7,954 bases of DNA. It comes from Nitrosarchaeum sp. GTDB lineage: Archaea > Thermoproteota > Nitrososphaeria > Nitrososphaerales > Nitrosopumilaceae. The position numbers and the translations under genes were made by a program. Each line of letters opens with the position of its first letter. The stretch's first letter is position 1. Of the stretch, positions 1 to 5,872 are shown one piece after another. The stretch spans positions 1 through 7,954 of the forward strand of contig JACRND010000153.1 in the NCBI GenBank assembly GCA_016234975.1. The letters are read 5' to 3'. The notes under the pieces are model-generated. The model worked only from the letters and a program-made list of their open reading frames with translations. It was not told where the DNA came from and did no database searches.

Positions 1-494
1 ATTTTCCAATAAGATGTAATTTTTGATTCACCTTTTAGAGCATCAGAAGTCATTTCTTTTTCTTCGCTTGAATTTTTTTCTCCAGTACTTTCTTTTGTTA
101 CAACTTTGGAGCTTTCAGCTAGGGGATGTCCCTTTACTTGAACTTTGTATGACTTGGTCCAACCAAATGGAGAATGAGAGACTTCCAACTCTAATGCAGA
201 AGATTCCATTTCTTTAAGTAAGGATAATGCAATTGAAGGGGCTGCCAAATTTGAGCTAAGATGAGCATAGGGGTATAACAGTAATTTTTTACAACCGATT
301 TTTTCCATAGAATTTTTTATTTGAGATATTGCGTTTTGTGCAACAGAAGAATCATCTCCTTGTTCAATTGCTATAAATGCAACAACAACTTCTGCTAGTC
401 TTTTTGTTTCAGGGGTAATTTCCTCAGCACTTTTGATCTCTTTTTTTGTAGGAGTGTATTCTATGCTGTCACAGTGTAATTGTAATATACGCAT
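1..494 (-). CDS. thrS: Threonyl-tRNA synthetase, archaeal type, N-terminal part (partial)
   Basis: This gene charges tRNA-Thr with threonine in the cytoplasm. Only the first 164 codons are present; the 3' part runs off the left edge of the window. The visible protein opens with MRILQLHCDSIEY and contains LYPYAHLSSNLAAP (about residues 73-86) and FGWTKSYKVQVKGHPLAE (about 110-127). These are the hallmark strings of the archaea-specific, D-aminoacyl-tRNA deacylase-like editing domain that removes serine mischarged onto tRNA-Thr. A charged Lys/Glu/Ser-rich linker (about 130-158) follows, then SYWK, where the catalytic part normally begins. The ATG at 494 is favoured because a TATA-like box (517-525) is centred about 27 bp upstream, implying a leaderless transcript. 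The family call is from motif recognition; the catalytic core cannot be inspected here. Confidence 0.9.
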   Translation of the reverse strand, partial: MRILQLHCDSIEYTPTKKEIKSAEEITPETKRLAEVVVAFIAIEQGDDSSVAQNAISQIKNSMEKIGCKKLLLYPYAHLSSNLAAPSIALSLLKEMESSALELEVSHSPFGWTKSYKVQVKGHPLAESSKVVTKESTGEKNSSEEKEMTSDALKGESKITSYWK

Positions 495-516
495 AATCTC
501 AAACCAAATAATAATT

Positions 517-525
517 GAATTAAAT
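517..525 (-). promoter_or_regulatory. TATA-like box for thrS
   Basis: Read on the minus strand the sequence is ATTTAATTC. Its centre is about 27 bp from the ATG at 494, which would place the transcription start at the start codon. No Shine-Dalgarno motif lies between. Confidence 0.5.
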
Positions 526-603
526 CTTTGGCTAGTTTTACCTACAATGTAATAAAAAAAGGATCAAATCATGCCTAATTTTGCTCAAATTCTCAGTATA
601 GTG

Positions 604-628
604 AAAAAGCATCCATACAAAGTATGGA
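604..628 (-). terminator. Hairpin plus T-tract downstream of the RusA-like gene
   Basis: A perfect 7-bp inverted repeat, TCCATAC / GTATGGA (612-618 and 622-628), has a 3-base loop. Read on the minus strand it is followed by GC and five Ts (608-604). It lies 27 bp past the stop of the RusA-like gene and upstream of thrS, so it could end that transcript. Archaeal termination mainly needs the U-tract; the role of the hairpin is inferred. Confidence 0.4.
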
Positions 629-654
629 AAATAAGAGAGCGGTGTATTTTATCA

Positions 655-1056
655 TTAATCCCATTCATATATAGAAAAAGAAAACTCTTCCTTTGCATCT
701 TTTGAAACCACATTTTTTTCCAATATCATTCTGTGAATCAGATTGGCATTAGTCACAATTTCTAGGCCTCTTAAGGCGTCTTTCTTTGAGGACATTTCTT
801 CTCCAAGAATTTTGATGACATTATTTGAGAGACCATCTAGATCTTTTTTGGCATATGTTGCCTTGTGTAGGAAAAAAGTAATACTAATCGACAGTGGTTT
901 TCCGGCACATCTTTTTCTTACGTTATCAATGTTCTTTCCTAGTTTAGTAAGAACAGCTTCACGGATCATTAGTTTGGTTTCTTTGGCTTTTTTTCCTGCA
1001 GATATAGGAACAAACCCACTTACCTTGATATTTTGTAGTAAAACATCGCCTTTCAT
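655..1056 (-). CDS. RusA-like small protein (possible Holliday-junction resolvase family)
   Basis: A 133-residue protein. The middle part, KPLSISITFFLHKATYAKKD (about 53-72), reads as a beta strand leading into DLDGLSNNVIKIL (72-84). This resembles the RusA resolvase pattern in which a DxD pair (here D72 and D74) precedes an amphipathic helix containing an Asn and a Lys. RusA proteins are of similar size (about 120 residues) and cut Holliday junctions as dimers. In RusA a third metal-binding Asp follows in a segment like DDxxI; here that segment reads NANLIHRM (103-110) with no Asp, so catalysis is uncertain. The ATG at 1056 is supported by a TATA-like box about 26 bp upstream. It is a single gene on the thrS strand with its own promoter and a possible terminator. 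The family call is tentative; it may be a diverged or inactive member. Confidence 0.5.
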   Translation of the reverse strand: MKGDVLLQNIKVSGFVPISAGKKAKETKLMIREAVLTKLGKNIDNVRKRCAGKPLSISITFFLHKATYAKKDLDGLSNNVIKILGEEMSSKKDALRGLEIVTNANLIHRMILEKNVVSKDAKEEFSFSIYEWD

Positions 1057-1077
1057 GACATTCTTAAAAGTAAGGTG

Positions 1078-1087
1078 AATTTAATTC
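1078..1087 (-). promoter_or_regulatory. TATA-like box for the RusA-like gene
   Basis: The minus-strand sequence GAATTAAATT is centred about 26 bp upstream of the ATG at 1056, consistent with leaderless transcription. Confidence 0.45.
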
Positions 1088-1150
1088 GGGATCATAACAA
1101 AATATGATTGAAAAGTTTACTTTTTGAATTATTTAATAAAATATCAGGTT

Positions 1151-1170
1151 TACACGTTAGGAATACACGT
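1151..1170. repeat. Short direct repeat TACACGT x2 in an intergenic region
   Basis: TACACGT occurs at 1151-1157 and 1164-1170, a 13-bp period. It lies in the 180-bp gap (1057-1236) between two minus-strand genes. The gap otherwise holds T-tracts, an AT-rich TATA-like stretch near 1130-1140 and a weak inverted repeat, GCAGA/TCTGC, at 1191-1215. It could be a regulator site, but no function is shown. Confidence 0.25.
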
Positions 1171-1184
1171 ATGCAGTTATTATT

Positions 1185-1232
1185 AAAAAGGCAGAGCATA
1201 CAGGCATGAATCTGCTGGTAATGGAATAAAAA
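1185..1232 (-). terminator. T-tracts downstream of the rhodanese/unknown gene pair
   Basis: On the minus strand, runs of five Ts occur at 1232-1228 and 1189-1185, the first only four bases past the stop codon of the gene ending at 1237. Archaeal RNA polymerase terminates at such U-tracts, so this is the likely end of the two-gene transcript. Confidence 0.4.
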
Positions 1233-1236
1233 CAAG

Positions 1237-1584
1237 TCATGTCTTTTGTGTTTCAATCTTGTCTCGTAGTGTAATAATTGATCGTAAAACTAACCCAGAT
1301 ATGCCTAAATTCGATGTTAGAAACTGTGCCGTGCGATTAAGCGAGTCGTTTCCACGAAATCCTTCATCATAAATCATTTCTACCGAACCTTTGTCAGTTT
1401 CAACAAATGACGTAATCAGGGAATATGGTCCTAGTCTCTCGTCTACTTTTTCCAGATAAAGACGAATCTCAACATTATGTATGGAGAATCCTTGCTCTAC
1501 AAAATTACCTGATGAAAGCAGTACCTTGACGTCGTTAGGTTTACGGTTTATTCTTTGAGGGTCATGCAAATCAATAATATTCAT
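1237..1584 (-). CDS. Protein of unknown function, second gene of the rhodanese unit
   Basis: A 115-residue protein I do not recognise. It has no signal peptide, no membrane segment and no cysteines. The N-terminus MNIIDLHDPQRINRKPNDVK is polar. Residues about 20-70 alternate in a way that suggests beta strands (VKVLLSSG, VEIRLYLEKV, YSLITSFVE, GSVEMIYDE). Residues about 80-110, SLNRTAQFLTSNLG and following, look like one or two helices ending in a basic tail, so a small alpha+beta domain is likely. The ATG at 1584 lies only 6 bp after the stop of the rhodanese-like gene and there is no room for its own promoter, so the two genes should share one mRNA. Any functional link to the rhodanese-like protein is inferred from this spacing alone. 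Confidence 0.7.
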   Translation of the reverse strand: MNIIDLHDPQRINRKPNDVKVLLSSGNFVEQGFSIHNVEIRLYLEKVDERLGPYSLITSFVETDKGSVEMIYDEGFRGNDSLNRTAQFLTSNLGISGLVLRSIITLRDKIETQKT

Positions 1585-1590
1585 TTTGTG

Positions 1591-1935
1591 TTATATGTAT
1601 CCTGTTCCCACATAAGAAATATTTGTATAGTAAAATCCCTTTGACCAATTTTTTATCCCACCAACTAGATAAAATGCCTCAATGTCATGAGAACGCAAGA
1701 CAATAGCCATCTTTTTTGATTGTTCCTCATCTTTGCTTATCAAAACTACCTTTGAGAGTTTTGGAATATCAAGTAGGGTTTTTTCATTGTATTGTACAAG
1801 AATTGATCTTTTAATGTGTCCTTTTGCAAAATCTTCCTTTTTTCTCAAGTCACAGATTACCAGATTACTGTCATGTTGGATCAAATCAGATAGTTCGTAT
1901 TCAGTTAATCCAAAGGAGGTATCTGAATTATTCAT
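1591..1935 (-). CDS. Rhodanese-like domain protein lacking the catalytic cysteine
   Basis: A 114-residue single-domain protein. LVICDLRKKEDFAKGHIKRS (25-44) matches the rhodanese CH2A-type motif (Asp, Arg, Glu/Asp, then GHI). VGGIKNWSKGF (91-101) matches the C-terminal GG-hydrophobic-x-x-W motif. Active rhodaneses carry the persulfide-forming cysteine in a loop of the form CxxGxRS right after a beta strand. Here that place reads VVLISKDEEQSKK (63-75), so Ser67 stands where the Cys is expected and the Gly and Arg are also missing. Sulfurtransferase activity is therefore unlikely; a binding or regulatory role, as in other inactive rhodanese folds, is inference. It is first in a two-gene unit. 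The ATG at 1935 has a TATA-like GTTTAAAG about 35 bp upstream, giving a leader of about 9 bases. Confidence 0.85.
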   Translation of the reverse strand: MNNSDTSFGLTEYELSDLIQHDSNLVICDLRKKEDFAKGHIKRSILVQYNEKTLLDIPKLSKVVLISKDEEQSKKMAIVLRSHDIEAFYLVGGIKNWSKGFYYTNISYVGTGYI

Positions 1936-1966
1936 TTTAATCTTAAGTTAATGTAAATAATTCAGA

Positions 1967-1974
1967 GTTTAAAG
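1967..1974 (-). promoter_or_regulatory. TATA-like box for the rhodanese/unknown unit
   Basis: The minus-strand sequence CTTTAAAC is centred about 35 bp from the ATG at 1935, predicting a start site near 1944 and a very short leader. It sits in the 164-bp divergent gap shared with the TrkH gene. Confidence 0.4.
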
Positions 1975-2064
1975 TTTAGTCTTGAATGTCATGCAATAAA
2001 GAAAATCCTCCACATAAACAGAGACAAGTGCTTAGATCGGATTTATTTTGGGATCAGGGGACAT

Positions 2065-2074
2065 AAGCTTAATC
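2065..2074 (+). promoter_or_regulatory. TATA-like box for the CBS-TrkH gene
   Basis: AAGCTTAATC is centred about 30 bp upstream of the TTG at 2100. This supports that TTG as the start of a near-leaderless transcript rather than the ATG at 2172. Confidence 0.4.
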
Positions 2075-2099
2075 TGTAGCAATTCTGGATTTAAGATTA

Positions 2100-3899
2100 T
2101 TGTCACAAGAAAATAACCTTACGGATTATTTGAGTAAAAGAGTATCACAATATTATAGACATAATATTCTAATGTTATCCGAATCCGTAAAGATTACAGA
2201 AGCATGTACAATATTAAAAAAGAAAGATGTAGACGAGATCATTGTAGTTGATGATTCGTATAATCCCATAGGAATAGTTACAGACGAAGACATTTTGACA
2301 AAATTAAGTGAGTCTTTTGTCAATCCATCCAAAACAACATTAGGCGATATCATGGTATTTCCTTTAATTTCGATCAGAGAAGATCAAGTTCTTTCAGAAG
2401 CACTTGAAATAATGCGTGAAAAAAACATCAGAAAATTGGCAGTATTATCAGGCAGTAATTTAGTTGTAGGAATGCTTTACTTGGATACAATAATGAATGT
2501 TGTCAAAAAATCACTGGTAAAAAAACAAAAACAATCTACACTTTGGGGTGTTATTTGGAATCTTGGCGTTGTCTTGCAATTCACAGGTGTCTTGATGTTT
2601 ATTCCTGGAGTTGTTGCAACGTTGCTAAATGAACCAATAGTCGCAACTGGAATATACTTAATGTCTGTCCTGCTCATAGTTTCCGGTTTTTTTATGAATT
2701 CTTATGGTGAAAAACAGCCCATCACATTAAGAGGTACTGCAATTCTGGTCTTTGCAAGCTTTATCATCTTGGTGTTGTTTGGCATGATACCTCAGCTTTT
2801 TGTAATACAGTTTGACTCCGGTGATCCTATAGAATTATTTGCAGATGGATTTTTTGAAAGCTCATCAGGATTATCAACTACAGGATATTCATTATTGCCA
2901 AATCCAGAAGATTTGCCAAGGAGTTTTACATTTTATCGTGGATATGCTCAATTTGTTGGGGGATTAAGCTTCATCTATCTGATTGTTACTGCGTTTTATT
3001 CAGAAAAGCGAGTCAAGACAATGAAGGGATTTATTTCAGGAAATGTTCCACATTTAAAAGAATTATTTTCAATAATCACAATTATCTTTTCTATTTATGC
3101 GGTAATCATTGCGTTGCTTTTATTCTATTTTGGTGGAGGGGACATATTAGATGATTTTGCTCTTGCGTTTAGTGCACTCTCTACTGGAGGTACAAGTCCA
3201 GACTCAAAAATATTTCAGGATTTTACAACGCCAGAGTATATTGTAATAATTGCTGCAATGATACTTGGTGCACTCCCATTTAGCTTTCATTATGCATTTG
3301 TTAGAACAAAATTTCTTTCAATTAACTTAACAAAAGAAGTTATAGTGTATTTTTGCATTTTAACTATTTTTTGTATTATATTCATATTTTCAATAAATGT
3401 AAATTGGTTGGATGCTGTATTCAACATGGTTTCAGCAAGTACTACCACAGGATTTGCTACAATAAATCTTGAGAATTTGAATCCAATAGCATTTACAATC
3501 ATGATTATTGCTATGGTGATTGGAGGATGTGGATTCTCTACAACTGGTGGCATAAAGATTTTGAGAATGGCACAATTAGCTAAAGTGAGGCGCATTTTTG
3601 ACACAAAATCAACAATGTCAGAATCAGATAAAAAAGACATCATATCAGGAATCATAATACTGACACCGTTACTCGTTATGCCATTATTAGTTGCAGTACA
3701 TATGGCATCAATTGGGTATGACTTTCAAAATACGTTCTTTGATGGGGTCTCTGCAATAACAGGGACAGGACATGGGGCAGGAACAGTCAGTTTTGCACTT
3801 GACCCATTAATGACAACAGTTTTTGGAATTATGATGATTCTTGGAAAAGCAGAGGTAATTTTACTTGCATACATATTTGTCCCAAAACTCATGAAATAA
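2100..3899 (+). CDS. K+ uptake protein of the TrkH/KtrB family with N-terminal tandem CBS domains
   Basis: A 599-residue membrane protein expected to carry K+ (or Na+-coupled K+) inward. Residues about 18-70 and 80-135 form two CBS domains (DEIIVVDDSYNPIGIVTDED in the first, RKLAVLSGSNLVVGMLYLD in the second), a module that usually binds adenine nucleotides. From about 150 there are some ten hydrophobic segments and four pore loops with the family's filter glycines: STTG (259-262), STGG (361-364), TTTG (448-451) and TGTG (554-557). The conserved loop GGCGFSTTGGIKILRM (475-490) is also present. The start must be the TTG at 2100 or the ATG at 2172; the ATG would cut into CBS1, and a TATA-like box fits the TTG. 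TrkH channels are normally gated by a separate RCK protein (TrkA/KtrA); none is seen here, so the fused CBS pair may gate the channel instead (inference). Confidence 0.9.
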   Translation: MSQENNLTDYLSKRVSQYYRHNILMLSESVKITEACTILKKKDVDEIIVVDDSYNPIGIVTDEDILTKLSESFVNPSKTTLGDIMVFPLISIREDQVLSEALEIMREKNIRKLAVLSGSNLVVGMLYLDTIMNVVKKSLVKKQKQSTLWGVIWNLGVVLQFTGVLMFIPGVVATLLNEPIVATGIYLMSVLLIVSGFFMNSYGEKQPITLRGTAILVFASFIILVLFGMIPQLFVIQFDSGDPIELFADGFFESSSGLSTTGYSLLPNPEDLPRSFTFYRGYAQFVGGLSFIYLIVTAFYSEKRVKTMKGFISGNVPHLKELFSIITIIFSIYAVIIALLLFYFGGGDILDDFALAFSALSTGGTSPDSKIFQDFTTPEYIVIIAAMILGALPFSFHYAFVRTKFLSINLTKEVIVYFCILTIFCIIFIFSINVNWLDAVFNMVSASTTTGFATINLENLNPIAFTIMIIAMVIGGCGFSTTGGIKILRMAQLAKVRRIFDTKSTMSESDKKDIISGIIILTPLLVMPLLVAVHMASIGYDFQNTFFDGVSAITGTGHGAGTVSFALDPLMTTVFGIMMILGKAEVILLAYIFVPKLMK

Positions 3900-3977
3900 A
3901 AAAGACATGGTCAGGACATAACAATAGAACAGATTTTACTCGATATTTATTTTAAAAGTTATTTTTGCTGTAAAATC

Positions 3978-3984
3978 TTTTTTT
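3978..3984 (+). terminator. T7 tract after the CBS-TrkH gene
   Basis: A run of seven Ts lies 79 bp after the TrkH stop codon, preceded by another T5 run near 3962. It is the clearest plus-strand U-tract in the 200-bp gap before the deoxyhypusine synthase gene. That gap otherwise contains only the downstream gene's promoter and an 11-codon open frame at 4016 that I do not call. Confidence 0.5.
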
Positions 3985-4070
3985 AGAAACAAAAGTATCA
4001 ATATCTTGTTACAAGATGGATTTGGAAAGATTCAAAGATAAAAACATGTAAAAAGTTGATAACGTAAGTA

Positions 4071-4078
4071 TTATTTAC
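4071..4078 (+). promoter_or_regulatory. TATA-like box for the deoxyhypusine synthase gene
   Basis: TTATTTAC is centred about 26 bp upstream of the ATG at 4100. It decides between that ATG and the in-frame TTG at 4088, in favour of the ATG. Confidence 0.4.
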
Positions 4079-4099
4079 AGTAAAATTTTGTTTATAGCA

Positions 4100-5203
4100 A
4101 TGGACCATCACAAATTCCACGGCAAAGACATTCCGCATATCAAACTAGATCCAAATATGACAATTGAAGATCTTGTGGATGTTTTTGCTAGTTCGGGATA
4201 TAACGGCAGACAATTAGGAGAAGCTGCAAAACTATATGCAAAAATGATCAAAGAAGATGCCACAATATGCCTTACGGTTTCAGGCGCCATGACACCTGTA
4301 GGATTTGGTGGAATTATCAAGACTTTGATTGAGCGCGGGTTTGTAGATTGGATTGTAACAACGGGAGCCAATGTTTATCACGAAGATCATTTTGCATGGG
4401 GATTACCTGTCAAACAAGGGCATTTTGACGTAGACGATATGAAATTATATGAAAATGAGATTGTACGAATAAGAGACGTATACATAAAATTCCATGAAAC
4501 ATTAGAAGCAGAAGATCTAATCATACAAAAAATGTTTGCAAATGATTTTACAGACAAACCATTTACAACAGCAGAATTTTGTAATTTAATGGGCAAGATT
4601 AGTAAAGAAAAATCAAAGTATCCTGAAAAAAGTTTCATTGCAACTGCATATGATTATGATGTTCCGGTATACATTTCTGCTATGAAAGACTCATCATTGG
4701 CACTAAACTTGGCAGTGCATAGACTGCATGATAAAGTGTATAGCATAGATTTTGTAAAAGAGATAATCGAGCAAGCATCAATCTTATACAATTCAAAAAA
4801 ATCAGGAATAGTTGAGCTTGGAGGTGGGGTTCCAAAGAATACAGCACAACAAACAGGTCCTTTGTTAGATCAAATATTACAAAGGAATGACGGAGGACAA
4901 GACTATGTGATACAAATCACAGATGCAAGACCAGACACAGGGGGTTTATCGGGTGCAACACTGCAGGAAGGAAAAAGTTGGGGTAAAGTGCAAGACGCAC
5001 ATCACGATATGATTACAGTTTATGCAGATTCAACAATTGCGTTTCCAATTTTAGCACTATATGTTCTGAGCAATCAAAAATCAAGGGAGCCAAAAAGACT
5101 GTATAAAAAATTGGGAAAATATTATGAAAAACTACAAGCAGATTATTTGAAAACACCTGACATCGACAGAAAACAAAAAGCAAGGAAAAAGAAGAAAGTC
5201 TAA
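4100..5203 (+). CDS. dys: Deoxyhypusine synthase family protein
   Basis: Deoxyhypusine synthase moves the aminobutyl group of spermidine onto one lysine of translation factor aIF5A, using NAD. From the ATG at 4100 the protein has 367 residues, the usual length. Family landmarks are LTVSGAMTPVGFGG (58-71), VTTGANVYHEDH (86-97), VELGGGVPKN (238-247), SGATLQEGKSWGKV (284-297) and VYADSTIAFP (307-316). The lysine of SWGK (K296) aligns with the catalytic lysine of the human enzyme (K329). The strings HEDHFAWGLP and GGGVPKNTAQQ differ from the human form and resemble the divergent 'DHS-like' branch also found in bacteria, some members of which make homospermidine; substrate is therefore not certain. 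The C-terminus is very basic (RKQKARKKKKV). A TTG start at 4088 would add four residues. The gene ends tail-to-tail with the next gene, overlapping by 4 bp. Confidence 0.9.
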   Translation: MDHHKFHGKDIPHIKLDPNMTIEDLVDVFASSGYNGRQLGEAAKLYAKMIKEDATICLTVSGAMTPVGFGGIIKTLIERGFVDWIVTTGANVYHEDHFAWGLPVKQGHFDVDDMKLYENEIVRIRDVYIKFHETLEAEDLIIQKMFANDFTDKPFTTAEFCNLMGKISKEKSKYPEKSFIATAYDYDVPVYISAMKDSSLALNLAVHRLHDKVYSIDFVKEIIEQASILYNSKKSGIVELGGGVPKNTAQQTGPLLDQILQRNDGGQDYVIQITDARPDTGGLSGATLQEGKSWGKVQDAHHDMITVYADSTIAFPILALYVLSNQKSREPKRLYKKLGKYYEKLQADYLKTPDIDRKQKARKKKKV

Positions 5204-5412
5204 AACTTGTTAAAGCGAGCACGTTCTAGATCTCTATCATCTTTAGATCCTTTTTTCCATTCTTTATAATGATCTTTACAGAGAACAGTTTTTTTGCCTA
5301 CAGAACTTACTTGCAATCCCGCATTTTCTACTTTGGTGGTGTTTAATGAACGAGCGCCTTCTTTTTCACAGCCCTCAACATTACATTTAGCACCTTTTGA
5401 AACAATACCCAT
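5200..5412 (-). CDS. Small Cys/His protein, possible zinc-binding, unknown function
   Basis: A 70-residue basic protein. It carries KCNVEGCEKEGARSL (9-23) and TVLCKDHYKEWKK (42-54), so C10, C15, C45 and H48 form a C-x4-C...C-x2-H set that could hold one zinc ion in a small treble-clef or ribbon-like fold. The tail SKDDRDLERARFNKF (56-70) is charged and probably helical. I do not recognise a named family; nucleic-acid or ribosome binding is a guess from size and charge. The ATG at 5412 is well supported by TATATAAAT-type sequence on the minus strand centred about 27 bp upstream. The stop codon (TAG, 5202-5200) overlaps the stop of the convergent deoxyhypusine synthase gene. It is divergent from the S25e gene. 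Confidence 0.75.
   Translation of the reverse strand: MGIVSKGAKCNVEGCEKEGARSLNTTKVENAGLQVSSVGKKTVLCKDHYKEWKKGSKDDRDLERARFNKF
5251..5256 (+). terminator. T6 tract, possible terminator of dys inside the opposing gene
   Basis: A run of six Ts on the plus strand lies 48 bp past the dys stop codon, within the coding region of the convergent small gene. With no space between the two genes, this is the nearest candidate U-tract for ending the dys transcript. Confidence 0.3.
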
Positions 5413-5432
5413 GATTATCCATAAACTAGATG

Positions 5433-5445
5433 TTATTTATATTTG
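5433..5445 (-). promoter_or_regulatory. TATA box for the small Cys/His protein gene
   Basis: The minus-strand sequence CAAATATAAATAA is centred about 27 bp upstream of the ATG at 5412, a good leaderless promoter match. Confidence 0.55.
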
Positions 5446-5521
5446 AAAATTTTTAGACGTAAATAATACAATTTTGATCTGTATCAGAGTTACAAGATTC
5501 AGATTCAACTATTATACATCG

Positions 5522-5529
5522 TTTATAAG
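5522..5529 (+). promoter_or_regulatory. TATA box for the S25e gene
   Basis: TTTATAAG is centred about 27 bp upstream of the ATG at 5552. It rejects the longer open frame that begins at 5474 and identifies the MGGTKK start. Confidence 0.65.
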
Positions 5530-5551
5530 AGGAATATTTTTTTCTGAGATT

Positions 5552-5872
5552 ATGGGTGGAACAAAAAAAGTAACCGCAGCAAAACAAGATAAGACTCAGA
5601 GCTCAAAGGATTCAAAGGATTCAAAAAAAGGCAGAAAAGACAAGGGGGAGAGTGGACCACGTAAGGCAGAGGTTACAGTAGTAGTAAATGAAAAAGAGGC
5701 AATGAAAATAATTCAAAACTCAAAAGTTGTAACAGTTCATGATCTTGCAAGACAAACAGGAGTTAAAATTTCGGCTGCAAATGCATTTTTAATAGATTCA
5801 ACAAAGAAAGGTCTTGTCAAACGTGTTGGCGGATACAGTGGCCATCATATTTATCAAGCAGTTTCTTCATAG
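5552..5872 (+). CDS. rps25e: Small-subunit ribosomal protein S25e (eS25)
   Basis: A 106-residue protein of the small ribosomal subunit found in archaea and eukaryotes, not bacteria. Residues 1-40 form a flexible, Lys/Ser/Asp/Gly-rich tail (MGGTKKVTAAKQDKTQSSKD...), typical of proteins that thread into rRNA. Residues about 41-105 are the winged-helix body, with KVVTVHDLARQTGVKISAAN (58-77) as the helix-turn-helix and KKGLVKRVGGYSGHHIYQ (85-102) as the wing. The frame is open upstream to 5474, but the ATG at 5552 gives the conserved start and sits 27 bp from a strong TATA box. A 9-bp tandem repeat in the tail codes SKDSKDSKK. The 3' end overlaps the convergent cyclophilin-like gene by 19 bp. 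Confidence 0.92.
   Translation: MGGTKKVTAAKQDKTQSSKDSKDSKKGRKDKGESGPRKAEVTVVVNEKEAMKIIQNSKVVTVHDLARQTGVKISAANAFLIDSTKKGLVKRVGGYSGHHIYQAVSS
5603..5620 (+). repeat. 9-bp tandem repeat within the S25e tail
   Basis: TCAAAGGAT occurs twice in tandem and a degenerate third unit (TCAAAAAAA) follows at 5621-5629. The units are in frame and encode SKD-SKD-SKK in the unstructured N-terminal tail. Confidence 0.7.

Noticed and set aside
23..217. 64-codon plus-strand open frame at the left edge.
   Set aside because: Antisense to the thrS editing domain, which is clearly the coding strand.
571..705. 44-codon plus-strand open frame starting at an ATG in the thrS/RusA-like gap (begins MPNFAQILSIVKKH).
   Set aside because: Its 3' third is antisense to the RusA-like gene, its latter half is unusually rich in Lys/Arg/Ile as random AT-rich frames are, and no well-placed TATA box was seen. 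Worth a homology check but not called.
743..1078. 111-codon plus-strand open frame opposite the RusA-like gene.
   Set aside because: It is the antisense shadow of the minus-strand gene, which has better protein composition, a DLD motif and a promoter. The plus frame gives a hydrophobic, Ser/Leu/Phe-rich product.
1191..1215. Possible tRNA or structured RNA around the GCAGA/TCTGC inverted repeat.
   Set aside because: No T-loop, anticodon arm or acceptor stem could be built; only a 5-bp stem with a large loop.
4016..4051. 11-codon open frame (MDLERFKDKNM) upstream of dys.
   Set aside because: Too short to support and without a convincing promoter or conservation evidence.
5474..5551. 26-residue N-terminal extension of S25e from a TTG at 5474.
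   Set aside because: It spans the TATA box and does not resemble S25e. The ATG at 5552 lies 27 bp from the box.
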